Shown: positions 48,261 through 60,600 of the stretch, piece after piece
Layout of the letters: every line of letters starts with the position of its first letter
Numbering within the stretch: position 1 is the first letter of the stretch
Assembly (NCBI GenBank): GCA_035235625.1
Contig: CP141140.1
Location: 14,032,685 to 14,096,684 of the forward strand
Length of the DNA stretch: 64,000 nucleotides
Direction of reading: 5' to 3'
Source of the DNA: Saururus chinensis
Lineage: Eukaryota > Streptophyta > Magnoliopsida > Piperales > Saururaceae
Translations under genes and position numbers: made by a program
The notes under the pieces: generated by a model
What the model saw: the letters and a program-made list of their open reading frames with translations, nothing else
Told to the model about the DNA's origin: nothing
The model's database searches: none

Positions 48261-48850
48261 ACCGAGAGAATGGCCACATGCTGAGTGATGGTGCAGGTGG
48301 TCATTCCCTCGTTTTAGTGACTGCCCCAATCCCGCTGTCGCCTAGCTCCGCATTCTTCATCGTCGACAATCCCATGCTCTCCTTTTTCTTCTTCCGGTAG
48401 ATGTAGGAAAAGACTACGGCAAGGATTCAGATCCTGGCCAGATCACCGACGATTGCTGGCGATGACACCCTGCTTCATCCCGCTTTGTTACCTCCCGGGG
48501 GGGCTTGGAACTGAGGAATTGTTTCCTTCCGAGGAACCAGTGGAGGGGATGTCTGGGGTTGGCTGAACCTAGATGGGAGCTCACTGGAGAAGTAAATGTT
48601 GCTGAGGGAGAGGATGGTGAGATTGGGCAGGGCTGCGAGGCTGGGCGAGACAAGGCTGGCGACAACATTGTCAAAGAGGTTAAGAGCCTAGAGGGCGGGG
48701 AGCTGGGCGAAGTGGTTGGGGAGCTCCCCAGAGAGCTCGTTGTTAGAGAGGGAGACGACGTTGAGCTCGGTGGTGTTGAAGAGCTAGGTGGGGAGAGAGG
48801 GCTCCGCCTATTCTGCAACCGCAACGAGGCGAATCGACCGGTGAGGAAGA
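48261..48850 (-). pseudogene. LRR receptor-like kinase pseudogene fragment
   Basis: On the minus strand the remnant encodes leucine-rich repeats (LFNTTELNVVSLSNNELSG at about 48782-48726, then LPNLTILSLSNIYFSSELPS). After a degenerate linker comes a transmembrane/juxtamembrane segment (ILAVVFSYIYRKKKKESMG at about 48430-48370). The order and the GDLARI-ILAVVF text resemble the plant LRR-RLK group around Arabidopsis At4g34220/At2g15300, from memory. Breaks are clear: a TAG just before LFNTTEL, a second TAG after QLPAL, stops in the linker, a stop within the membrane segment, and a frame change before it. The kinase domain is absent, the remnant ending at the MITE at 48260. The upstream part (48850-49290) is not recognisable. 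This is a decayed fragment, not a gene. Confidence 0.72.
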
Positions 48851-49295
48851 TCGACAGGCAAAACGGAGAAGGGCCGAATAACGAAAAGAATCAACAAAAC
48901 AAGAAACAGCCGGAAGAAAAGGGAAGAAAAAGAAAAAAACAGAGCTTGGAGGAGCTCGGGGGGGTCTTGGAGGAACAGGGAGATGTAAATGATAAAAGTG
49001 ATTTCGGGAAAGTAAAACTGCGGGACAACATCGAGATGTAGGAAAGTGAAGCTTTTTCCACGAAGCGCATTGGTGGGATTGGATTGAGCAAGGAGACATC
49101 GGGAATGTAAAAACGAAGAACAACTGCAGTTTTTGTCGAAATCTGTCGGCGATGGCCTAGCTTCATGCACTTTTGCAGATGGCCGCCTCTGGAGGTTTGA
49201 CTCCGCTGCCTTCTTTGGCTCAGGCAGAACAGCCCAATCGTCACCCGAATTAGTGGTATAACCGTGAATAAAGGCAAAATTCACATAGACTAAAT

Positions 49296-49402
49296 TTTGT
49301 GAGAAGTATTATAGATGTATTACGGTTTAAATTGAGTGAAATGGAGCAATTAATATGGGATAATATTTTTATTTTATTAAAATAGGACAGAGAGAGTATG
49401 TA
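49296..49402. mobile_element. Stowaway-like MITE end fragment
   Basis: Ends in AAAATAGGACAGAGAGAGTA, the right terminus of the local Stowaway-like family. The left terminus is missing. Confidence 0.5.
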
Positions 49403-50287
49403 AAATTATTTTTTTAATTGAATGCAAAAATGGTGTCATATTTAGAATTTTATTTTAGGTCTTGGGTCCGTTAAGTTCGTCAACTTATATGAGTCAGGTT
49501 AGGACTACAAAGGTTAATTCAGATTTGGTTTAGCCAAAAAAAGGTTTGGTTCAGTCCATGGTCAAGTTTTTTGGGGGTTGTGGTGGTCACTGAATAAGTT
49601 TTGGATTTTTTTCCTCCATAGGCTAATTAGTAAAGTAGTGAATTTCAAAACCAAGGGTGGTCATTTAACAATCTTTCCAATGTAGATCTGCCACTAGTTG
49701 GCGGGACGTTTTTGTAGATTTGTATGGAAGTGAAACAAACCGGGTCGTGTATTAATAATTGTAGCTAATACGGACTCAGTAAAAGAGTAAGCAGCATTCA
49801 AATTAATTTAATTTTTGATGGGCATTTGACCAATGGAGAGATATATGAAAGCCAAAAGTTGAGTAATTTTAAGTTAAAATAAAGGGTAATTTAACCATTA
49901 TTTGTTTAAATATACACTATTTTTATAAGATATAAATTTTATCTAAATATTATATGTTGTCTACTTATAAGTTAATTTTGGTCAAAATTACCCTTTATTT
50001 ATTAGAAAATGCTAAGTTTAGTTATTGTTTATGCAAATATAATTTCTTTGTTGATGACAAAATAATTAAACTAAAACATTTCCAATAAACAACTCACAGT
50101 GGCCTCTCCTTATTCCTCTCCTACAACTTCATTGCCTCAACCTCCCTTCTCTTTTATTCTTTTATCTATCCATTAGAGGGACAACACAAGAGTCCTCCAC
50201 CCATGCCGCTACCCATGCTGCCTCCACCTCATGCAATTGCACTGTGCAAACCTCCCTCCCTTTTATCTTTGTGCTTTCCTCCATCCA

Positions 50288-50510
50288 CACAGTGTGAAGC
50301 ATTTTCTATGTATCGCTCTAACAGTTTGCCGAGTGTAAGGAACATTTGGGAAGCATCCGATTTCAAGATCGACGGCACATACGCTAGCACATGTTAGCTT
50401 GTGTAATACGTACACTAGCATGTGCGCCGTCAATATTAAAATTGGACGCTTCTCATGTGTTCCTTACACTCGGCTCAAGGAGCATGAAAAACGCTTCCCA
50501 CACAATGCTA
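50288..50510. repeat. Long imperfect hairpin (foldback or small-RNA precursor candidate)
   Basis: The arm at 50328-50391 (starting GCCGAGTGTAAGGAACA) pairs with 50411-50474 at roughly 80% identity over about 64 bp, with a loop of about 20 bases. Weaker pairing extends outward (GTGTGAAGC at about 50293 against GCTTCCCACAC at about 50493). It could be a foldback MITE or a young MIRNA/siRNA locus; sequence alone does not decide. Confidence 0.65.
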
Positions 50511-51023
50511 GTCACTTTCTATAGTCACATTGCATGGATCTCCTCCGCCCACCGTAGTCAATTTATTGCCTCCTTTGTACCTCCCACTACAATATTATTT
50601 TTTCTCTATATATTTTTAAGTAAGTTGCTGTCTTATTACTAAGTCAATTTAACAATATTAGTATATTATTAAATTAATTTAATAATAATGCTAAAGTGAT
50701 TCATCAAATTAATTCTATGTTTAGATTCTACAATATTTTTGAATTTTTTTTTGTTTAACCAAGTGAATTGATTCAACAATATGTTTAAATTAAAATATAA
50801 TAATTTAAACATTGCTTACTCAGTCATACATTATTTTCAATTTAGAAATGTGATTTAATCTAGATAATTATTCAAGTTCAATTGAGAGTATCCACCATAA
50901 TTCTGTACGTAAGAAAATGCTCTGCATGCTCTCACACACAAAGTCACCAACCCGCATGCGGCCCTACATGACCCATGGAGCTCGTGAAGGGAGGCGTGTT
51001 GCGCCAAGTTCTTATACGTATGC

Positions 51024-51545
51024 TAGGGCTGGGAAAATCTAACCCGACCCATCTAACCTTGCACCCAACCTGACCCGAATACAATTAGGGTCAAAGTTAG
51101 GGTTTAAAAATTTTACTTGTTATAAAAGTAGGGTGAGGTCAGGTTTTACCCACATAATTCGACCTCAACCCTAGTATTTAATAATGTAATGACATAAGAT
51201 GGAGAGATTAGAAAAAAAAATTCTTATAATTTTTTTATATAATTTTATTTTATTTAATACTTATTTATTATTTTTTTATAAGATTTTTATAGTTTTTAAT
51301 AACTTTTACTTTCTCAACTAACATAAAAAATATTTGATATTTATTTATAATATTATAATATATTTTAAAAAAATAAAATTTAACTCATGTAAAAATAATG
51401 TATAAAATATTAAAATAAAAGAAAATTAATAATTAGTAAAAAAAAATTACTCGCATACCGGACGAGACTCGATCAGATTAGGGGTTAAAAATTTTAACCC
51501 GATTAACAAATAGATTTATAAGCTGCTAACCCGACCCGATTCCTG
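51024..51545. repeat. hAT-like MITE remnant, GACCC-rich
   Basis: The left edge CTAGGGCTGGGAAAATCTAA resembles the TAGGGNTGNNAA terminus of plant hAT MITEs. AACCCGACCC motifs lie at both edges around an AT-rich core (51190-51450). No clean right terminus or target duplication is seen. Confidence 0.42.
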
Positions 51546-51637
51546 CGAGAGTACGTAGAATTGTTCTTTCTTTCCCTCGGCCAGTCGGCCTAGCGTCAGC
51601 TCCTGGATTTGGGGGTTCCAAGCACCAGACGGAGAAG

Positions 51638-54600
51638 ATGTTTCGCAGTTGGGTGCTCCCCGTCTTGATCCTCATCCTCTGTGTGTCTGCCCCTTTTGCC
51701 GTTATTTCCTATCCTCTCCAGCCTGAGCTCGGATCGGAGCGGGTGGTCTTCCAGGTCTGCATAATTAGGTCCATTACATTAATGGTCTTCTTCTTCTCCT
51801 TTTGATACATCTTACTGATCCTTTTTAGACAACTAACGCATTCTTCCACTTTCCCCTACATCCTGTAATCTGGACTTTATATGAGATAACAAAAAGACTG
51901 GACGTCGTGATCTCCTTTCCATTCTAGCAATTGTAGTGAGTTGGGCAATTGGCATTTGAGAGTAAAAATCATAATTCACTTTCTGTTTTGCATTTGGAAC
52001 TAGGAGATAATGTCTGCCACTCTAACCTTGAGTCAGGTGCTTATCTGACGAAATGTTTTAGAGACGATCTGGGGTAAATGAACGTCGAAGCTGGCTCTTA
52101 TTATCTTTCTCTCATGTAAATCTCATTTGATGTGATTGAATTGGGCTTACACTTCGTCTGGATCCAGCTAGTTCTGCAGTTACTTATTGACAAAAGGGCC
52201 TGTTTGTAGGCATTTTGGGTGGATTTTGCAAAATCATGATTAGGTTGCCACTTTTTGCGCAAAATCGAACTTTTTATATAAAATGATATTTTATCTTATT
52301 GTGTGCACCTTTTGGTTCAAAATGTCATTTATCAAAATCTTATTTATATGACACCATTTTGCCCAAGATGGAACATTCAATATAAAGTGACATTGTATCC
52401 CATTTTGTGCACTCTTTTGTCTCAAAATGGGCATTTTAGAAAATGTTCTCCTGAGGATATTTTAGAAGAGATAAATGATTTTCCTATGCTGAATCTATCC
52501 TGCAAAAGTCTACCTTGGTTATTGATTGGAAATAGACAAGTGGACCCCTTATTGTCATGTTAGACCTACTTTCCTCTGTCCAATCAAAACCCAGGTGTAG
52601 GGTTTTGTTGGACAGTTTCGGTGTAGGGCTATCAGCATCCTTTAGAAAATGGGCAGAGGCAGAATCGATGGCAGGCAATTTTGGACGAAAATGCCCTCCA
52701 TCAAACTGAATCATAAAACGTGCATTGTCAAGCATAAAACCATTTTCCAGGTTTTCTTTCATGTGATTTTATAATATTCCCCACAAAATGAGTGCAAAAT
52801 GTGTATTCAAACAGGCCCAAAATGTAAAAAATCTTATATACATTTAACATCAGTTACAATACTTTTGCAACAAATATTTATATGGAAGTATGTATAAAAA
52901 TTAATCGGTATATGATTTATTGATATTTAGGGCAACTATTATGAAGAAATCATCTAAAATCTGTCAGATTAACAAAGTATCATCTATTGTAATACTTTAA
53001 AGAGTTTGCCATATATTATAAGTGTCGCGCTTGAACGAGTCCTGTTTGCAATGGCGTTCTCCATAGTGGCTAGTGTGATGGGGGAAGGTCATGTATTGTC
53101 TTCTTTACAGAATTGCTCATGGTGTCATACTACTACTGACCCTACCATTGGAAAAAGTGAAAGCTACATGTTTTATCCATACTAGTCATTTAGTCATGAT
53201 AATTTATTCTTATTTTGATGTGTCCTGCCCCTTTAGCCATTAGTAGTACTCTTTATTTTGTATCTCGTAGGCGAGTGTAGTTTTTAATTAGAGTTGGTTA
53301 CTTTCTGTTATGGTAGTGGTAGTTAGGAGGTGGGGCCTTTAGGCCATTAGTCTTTATTTAAAGTTGATTATAATTGAAGGGGAAGGAATCAAGTCTAGAC
53401 GTAATCCTTGTTTTCTCTCCCGAACTCCCTCTCCTCCCTCACGAACTCCCTCTTCTCTCTCTCACGAACCTATTCCTCCCTCAACTTCCATCCCTTCATC
53501 TCTTCCTCTCTTGCTAGCTCTCCTCTCTTTCTCTACTTCTCTCTGTTTCCCAACTTGGTTCTTATTATATTTCAGATGGCTCTGTCTCTACCTGCAGACT
53601 AATTATGGAGACATTGAATTTGGGTTTTATCCCCAAGTTGCACCTCGAACTGTGGAGCACATCTTCAAGCTTGTGCGACTTGGATGCTATAACACAAATC
53701 ATTTCTTTCGGGTAATTTCAGTTGACATATTTTACATTTGCTAATTGACTAAGATCATTTTTTTTTCTGTTACTACGTGATGCAAGGATTGGCATGTTTG
53801 CAGGTTGACAAGGGTTTTGTTGCACAAGTGGCAGATGTTGTTGGCGGTAGAACAGCTCCTATGAATGAGGAGCAAAAAGAAGAAGCTCAGAAGACTGTTG
53901 TTGGTGAATTCAGCGATGTCAAACATGTGAGAGGGATTCTTTCCATGGGGAGGTATTGTTTTGCTGCCAGCTTCTAAATATTCTTCATCTTAACTTTTTT
54001 TAAGTAAAATTCTTATAAATTAGTCTTTTATTGTCTTAAAAATAATATAAAAAGCACGACAGAATGATTAGAAAAGTTAGCAAGAACAATAATGAGCTTG
54101 GTTAGGGCATTTGAGATTTTCTTGCCTTATGTTTGTTGGTGCAATTGTTCATGTGAGAATTTGAACTAATGCATTTCTATTACTTTGTATGCTATTTATA
54201 CATTACAGAATTCATAGGGATTCAGTTCCCTTTGACTCAGTCATATTTACAACAAGAATAGCAGAGTGGTTACAATAGAGAGATGACGATCTTTCTGTTG
54301 AACCTTCCTAGTCTACATGTCTCACATATTGAGGAAAGCTGATTCTCAGCTTTCCTTACAGCCCCCCTCAAGCTCATGAGGGAGTGTACACAGCATGAGC
54401 TTGTCTCTGAGCAGCAAGAAACAAGGACTGGCCAAAGACTTGGTTAAAATATCTGCCACTTGATGAAACCCAGGTGTGTGTGTCACTCGGATTGTTCCAT
54501 TAAGAACATTTCTATGACGAAATGGACATCGATGTCAATGTGTTTTGTCCGACTATGGAAGACAGGATTTCTTGCCATGTATAGAGCGCTAACATTGTCA

Positions 54601-57600
54601 CATAGAATGGTTGGTGGAGAGGAAAGAGGCACCCAAAGACCGCGAAGAAGATGAGTGATCCACAGGACTTCAGTGGTAGTGGCAGCAAGGGCACGATACT
54701 CAGCTTCAGAGCTAGTTCGAGAAACTGTGGGTTGCTTTTTGGCAGCCTAGGAAATCAAGTTCTGACCAAGGTAAACTGCATAACCAGTGATGGATCGGCA
54801 AGTATCAGGGCAGCCTGCCCAATCAGCATTAGAATAGGCTCATAAGGAGAGGTCCTTGGACTGATGAAACTGTAGGCCAAAGGAAATGGTACCCTTAACA
54901 TAGCGAAAAATACGCTTGACAGCTTCAAGATGGACTTGGCAGGGAGTGTGCATGAACTAGCTAACGTGGTTGACAACAAAAGCAAGATCAGGCCTACTGA
55001 GAGTGAGGTACTGGAGACTCCCCACCATTTGCCTATAGGAAGATGTATCTGCAAGAGGTGGTGATCCGTGAGCAGAAAGGTGGAGTCCTGCTGCAAGAGG
55101 GCTTTTAGCAGGCTTAACACCAGATAAATCAAACCGCTCCAAGAGTTAGAGAGCATCATGGGCCTGAGAGAGCGTCAAAGAGGAGTCAGACTTATGAACC
55201 TGCATCCCAAGAAATAAATGTAAAGGACCTAGGTCCTTCGTATCAAAAGCTGTGGACAACTTGACAATGAGCCACTTGAGGAGGTGGGAAGACGAGCCAG
55301 TGAGAATGATGTCGTCAACATATAGCAATAGTAGGTTAGTCTGAGATTCATGTTGCCAGAGGAACAAGGATGTATCAAATGGGCATCCAACGAATCCAAG
55401 TTGAAGAAGAAAACCTGTGAATTTAGAGTACCACACCCGTGGCGCCTGCTTGAGCCCATACAAAGCCTTGTGTAAGCGACAGACATGAGAGGGATGCATA
55501 GAATCCACAAAGCCAGGAGGTTACTGGAGATAGACTTCCTCTTGAAGATCGCCATGGAGAAATGCATTCTTAACATCTAGTTGTTAAAGAGGCCAGTCAT
55601 AGGTAGTAGCAAGAGGAAGAATTAGACGTATAGTAGTGGCCTTGAAAACTGGACTAAATGTCTCCTCAAAATCAAAACCTGGTCGTTGATTATAGCCCTT
55701 GGCCACAAGTCGGGCTTTGTAGCGTTCCACAAAACCATCCGCATGAAGTTTGACTTTAAAAACCCACTTGCATCCGACCACGTTCATAGAAGGCTAAAAT
55801 GGAACTAGGGTCCATGTCTCATTACGTTGAATAGCAATGATTTCATCTTGCATAGCCTGGACCCACCGTGGGTCCTTAGCAGCCTGGCGATAGGTTGTGG
55901 GCTCCACGGGCATGTGTTGAGAGGCAGCAAGAAGAGCTGATGGAAGAGGATGGCGGCTGGCGAGAAGACCCTTGGGCCGCCAGGTGCCATCGTGAGTCCG
56001 AGTTACCATAGGATGATGGGTGGTAGTAGCAGCGGGAAGGGAAGGAGCCGATGGGGCAACAATCTCCAAGGTGGGATGGGCAGATGCAAGGGTTGGATCG
56101 GAGGCATTCTGAGTGCACCCAGAGGAGCACCCTGTAGACGGCAGGGCTGAAGGAAGTATCGCAGCAGGCTCCAAGTTTTGTGAAGGCTGCAACACCATGG
56201 TTGAAGATGGTAGTGGAGCTGCTGGATGACGGTGGTAGACCTTAAGTGGTGCCATAGAGGAAGTGGGAGCAGGCAACGGCTGGGAAGGCAAGACTGGGGG
56301 CGCAACATCAGAGTCCAGCAAGATGTCATTAAATAATGTCCTGGGAAAACGCTACACTTTGAACTGAGAGGCAGGAGATCATCCAGGAGCGCCCTTGGTG
56401 GAATAAGGAAACACCTGTTCAACAAAGAAAACATGGCATGAAATATATAAGTGGCCGGTGAGAGGGTTGAGGCATCGATATCCCTTGTGACACCCACTGT
56501 AGCCCAAGAAAATACACACTGGACGGTCTTGTAATCAAGTTTGCCCCGTCCAAACGGTTGAAGGTAGGGATAACAAGCACACCCAAATGTCCGAAGATGA
56601 TCATAAGTAAGCTTAGACTTAAACAAAATCTCATATGGTGACTTGCCGACAATAGTCTTGGATGGAAGACGATTAATCAGATACACTGCAGTGAAGAAGC
56701 AATACTGCCAAAAATCTTTAGTAAGATGGGCAGGGGCTATGAGAGTAAGCCCTGTTTCGACCACATGATGTGCTTCCGCTCAGCCATGCCATTTTGTTCT
56801 GGTGTTCTAGGGCAAGAGAGGAGATGAATAATGCCTTGTTTCTGAAGAAAATTCTGAAGAGTATGGCTGATATACTCTCCTCCACCATCTGATTGAACGA
56901 CTTCGACCTTTGCATCAAACTGACGCTGAAGGTAATGGAGGAAGTTAATAAATATAGATGGAACTTCATATTTCCGACGCATTGGGAAAAACTAGGTAAA
57001 GCGAGAGCATTTGTCCATGATTAATAAATAGTATCGAAAACCTTCAAGAAAGGGGACAAGAGAGGGTCCCCATACATCAGTGTGCAAATTACTAAAACAA
57101 GTACTCGAATAAGAAACACGTCTTTCAAATGGTAATTTTGATACTTTTCCAAGTTTACAGCTGTCACAAGCATTATTAGACAGAGACATAGAAAAGTGAA
57201 GAGATGAAGCCAGTGTCTTCATTATTGTGGAGAGGGGTGACCCAAACGGGCATGCCACACTTCACGGTAGAGACCACCCGTTCTAGGTCCGGCCAAAAGT
57301 ATCCGTCCACTCTGCACATCATTAACAGTAAACCCCCATGCATAAAAAATGAAACAACAATTGTTGTCCCGAGTAAACTGTGATACACTGAGAAGATTCT
57401 TAGTAAGACCAGGAATGAAGAGAACTTTTTCCAATTTAGGAGAGGCAGGGAATAAAGCAACAGAACCAGTATGAGAAATAGGTAGAGCTGCACCGTTGCC
57501 TACATAAACTTTATCTGGGCCGGAGTAAGGAGTTATACCATCAACTTGGGCAGAATCGGAAGTCATGTGATGCGTTGCTCCGGTGTCTGGGTACCAGCTG

Positions 57601-60600
57601 TAGTCATGTTGGTCAGCCAAGGGAAGTGCAGAGAAGGACTGAATGGGATCGGAAGAGTCAGCCTGACAAGCATCCGCCTTGCGATTTGGATGACCACAGC
57701 AATAGCAATAGACAGAAGAATAGTCACCATTGATCAGGGCAGCACGAGGATGCCCACGGCGGGACCCATCACGTCCCCTGCCTGGCGTCATTGGGGCAGC
57801 AGGAGTGGGCCGACCATGCGACACAGAAGGTGGACGAGCATTGCTGGAACATCCCCCTCCACTAGACCCTCCACGATGGGTTGTAGGTCGAGGAGAAGGA
57901 GAGGATTTTGAGGTCAGCAAGGCCAGGGAGGAAGCTGCAGTCTGCTGCCCATGGAGTCGCATCTCAAAATCCAGAAGCAGAGCAGCCACTTCATCGACAA
58001 CAGGAAATTCACGAGCCACATGAATCGCAGCACAAGCAGGATCATATTCAGGACCAAGTCCCTTTAGCAAAAGGATGATAAAATCATTGTCGTCAACAGG
58101 CTTTCCGGCCATGGCAAGAGCATGCGCCAGAGATCTAGCCTTGTTGATGTACTCAGCGATAGAAAGAGAACCCTTAGAGAGACTGTGAAGCTCGCCTTTG
58201 ATACCTTGGATACGGGAGCGAGTCATTTTCCCATAGAGAACCTCCATTGTTGCCCAGAAACTATGAGTAGACTTGCAGTGCACAACCTGAGGCAGAACGT
58301 CTTCAGAAACTGAGGTGGCCAACCAAGCAAGAACCATCTGGTCCATACGAAACCAGGCATGAACAGAAACATCATCATCATCACCAGCAGGTCTAGCCAT
58401 GTCGCCTTGAACAAGCCTGATGAGGCCATGCCAACGGAGCACTGGTAAGACTTGCATCTTCCACATGTAATAATTGGTAGAAGCAAGTTTGACAAACACC
58501 TCTTGAGAGATATTCTTCACGGATGGAAGAGAAGCAGGGGTGAGAGGACTGGCAGAATCCAGTAAGGGAGAGGCAGATGTGGCAGCCGAAGACATGGTGC
58601 AAGTAAGATTGAAAGAACACAGGAAGAGGATGGATTTCAGTCTGATACCATGTGAGAATTTGAACTGATGCATTTCTATTACTTTGTATGCTATTTTTAC
58701 GTTACAGAATTCATAGGGATTCAGTTCCCTTTGACTCGGTCATATTTACAACAAGAATAGCAGAGTGGTTACAACAGAGAGATGACGATCTTTCTGTTGA
58801 ACCTTCCTAGTCTATGTGTCTCACATATTGAGGAAAGCTGATTCTTAGCTTTCCTTACAGTTCAAGCTTCAGAATTTGTCTTTTTCTTACTGGTAGGAAG
58901 TGGACTGATGTAGCCAGTGTTTAATCATCTATGTACACCATAACCCAACAGTTTAGATTTTACACCTTCACTTGTCTTTTCAGGACTGCTTTGAACTTAC
59001 AACCGCTCATGTTAGAGAGTTTTCGCCTTCGGGTTTTTAGAGGAAACCAACAGCCTAGCAACAAAATGCTAATGAGAGCCTTCACCTTTTGTTGTCTTAC
59101 ATATTTGGTGACTAGTTTTTGAGTTGCACTTCTTGCCAAAATCTGAATGAGACAGCATATTAGCAGTTCTATTGTCTAGTTTTCTAACTTTCAGATCCAA
59201 CCATGGAAAGAGTTCTTACCGTCCTAAAGATTTAGTTCAGGCCTATTGAATGTCAAGGTTGTCCATGATGTTAATGGGGGAAGAAATGGCGCCTTGACCT
59301 GGCTATGTTGAAGACTGGCATTAAATAATCTTTATAGCCCTTTGGACCTAGACATTAATCTGTTCAGCCATAAAGAAACACATTAAGCTCATAATTCCTA
59401 CAAAATCATTGAATTGAGAAATATATCTGACGGGGCTCCTGTTTGAGTTAACAATTTTCGTATTTGTTCTTTTTTCTTCGAGCTAGGCTCTCTACATTTG
59501 ACTGATTTTCTTTTACATGATGAAATAAAACTGTCAGAAAATAAATTTTCCTTCAAATTAACTAAAATTTTCTTTGTAGTATTATGGGAAAAATGGAATA
59601 TTGTAGTGGTTTTTTCTTTAATGCAGATACTCTGATCCTGATAGTGGTTCATCATCATTCTCAATTCTTCTTGGTGATGCACCTCACCTTGATGGTCAGG
59701 TGTGTAATTAGTACTAGTAAAATCCACTTGATTACACTATTAAATGGTAATTTGGTATTTTCAATCTCTGTATTTAAGTAACTAAATTGATTTTCACACT
59801 TCAGTATGCTATATTTGGGAAAGTTACTAAAGGTGATGAGACACTGCAAAAACTTGAAGAATTGCCTACTCGTAGGGAAGGGATTTTTGTAATGGTATGT
59901 ATAATTTTAATATACTCATTGTATGCATACTATCAATAAATCTTTCTTTAAATGGGTATTTTCCAGTTCTTGTCACCTTTAAAATACTTAAAGATGTAGT
60001 CACTATGTGGCCAGCTGATTCGTTTTTGATGGAAGACTGCAATGGAGTTTATCACATACATCTCTAGTTTTCCATTATCCATATCGATATCTGCAATTTC
60101 TTTCTTGCTCTACTCAGGACTGGATGTATTGCTCAGTCATTCTGTAGAACTAGAATTGCAACTGAATGTTGTCCATGTGTGGGTTATAAGACTGGCAATG
60201 AGCTGCATGATGGATGCCACACTTATTATAAAGAGAGAAAACAATTTGCCCGCAATAATATTTTTGGCATATTGAAATATATCATTTCAACAAATTTTCT
60301 ACCTTGAGGTATAGCTGTGTTTTTCAGTTGAATCTGATGCTTCTAGTAACTATGGTACTAGGGGTGGTTGTGTCGCGGGGGGTTGGAAATTTAGGCGTCA
60401 AATTTAGTTTCCACGTGATTTCTGGGTTAAGGGTTATGAAAAAATAGGAAAGAATTTTTGGTCGTGTAAATTCTGTTGCTTCATTTTCTCTTGTTCTAGT
60501 TCTTAAAAAAAATCCTGGAGAACCCCAAACTTAGAAAAGGTATTTTATAAAAGGAAAAAAATGATTTCTTTGTAAGTTCGGTGAGATCTTGCAAAGATGT

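Larger units (their letters stand above)
49403..51637. other. Intergenic, AT-rich, with hairpin and hAT-like repeat
   Basis: No gene is seen. It contains the long inverted repeat at 50288-50510 and the GACCC-rich repeat at 51024-51545, both listed separately. The last 90 bases are the presumed promoter and 5' UTR of CYP23. Confidence 0.5.
54152..58859 (-). mobile_element. Ty1/Copia LTR retrotransposon in CYP23 intron 3, antisense (fossil)
   Basis: 4708 bp, structurally near-complete but broken, with several breaks in pol. LTRs of 209 bp (54152-54360 and 58651-58859) start TGTGAGAATTTG, end CTTTCCTTACA and differ at about 8 positions (about 4%, roughly 1-2 million years at a rice-like rate). 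A perfect 5-bp target duplication GTTCA flanks it (54147-54151 and 58860-58864). On the minus strand a TGGTATCAGAC primer-binding site for initiator tRNA-Met follows the 5' LTR, and a GAGGGGGGC polypurine tract precedes the 3' LTR. Parts in Copia order: gag (about 57650-58595), protease with DTGATHH (about 57570), GAG-pre-integrase and integrase (about 56400-57300), RT with YVDDII (about 55320), and RNase H (about 54400-54750). Confidence 0.95.

Noticed and set aside
48505-49041. A 178-codon plus-strand frame rich in Glu and Gly
   Set aside because: It is the antisense of the LRR pseudogene. The opposite strand shows LRR and membrane-anchor text, which explains the composition.
53216-53590. 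Possible solo LTR or TRIM in CYP23 intron 1
   Set aside because: CT-rich and repeat-like text is present, but no TG...CA bounds or target duplication could be placed.
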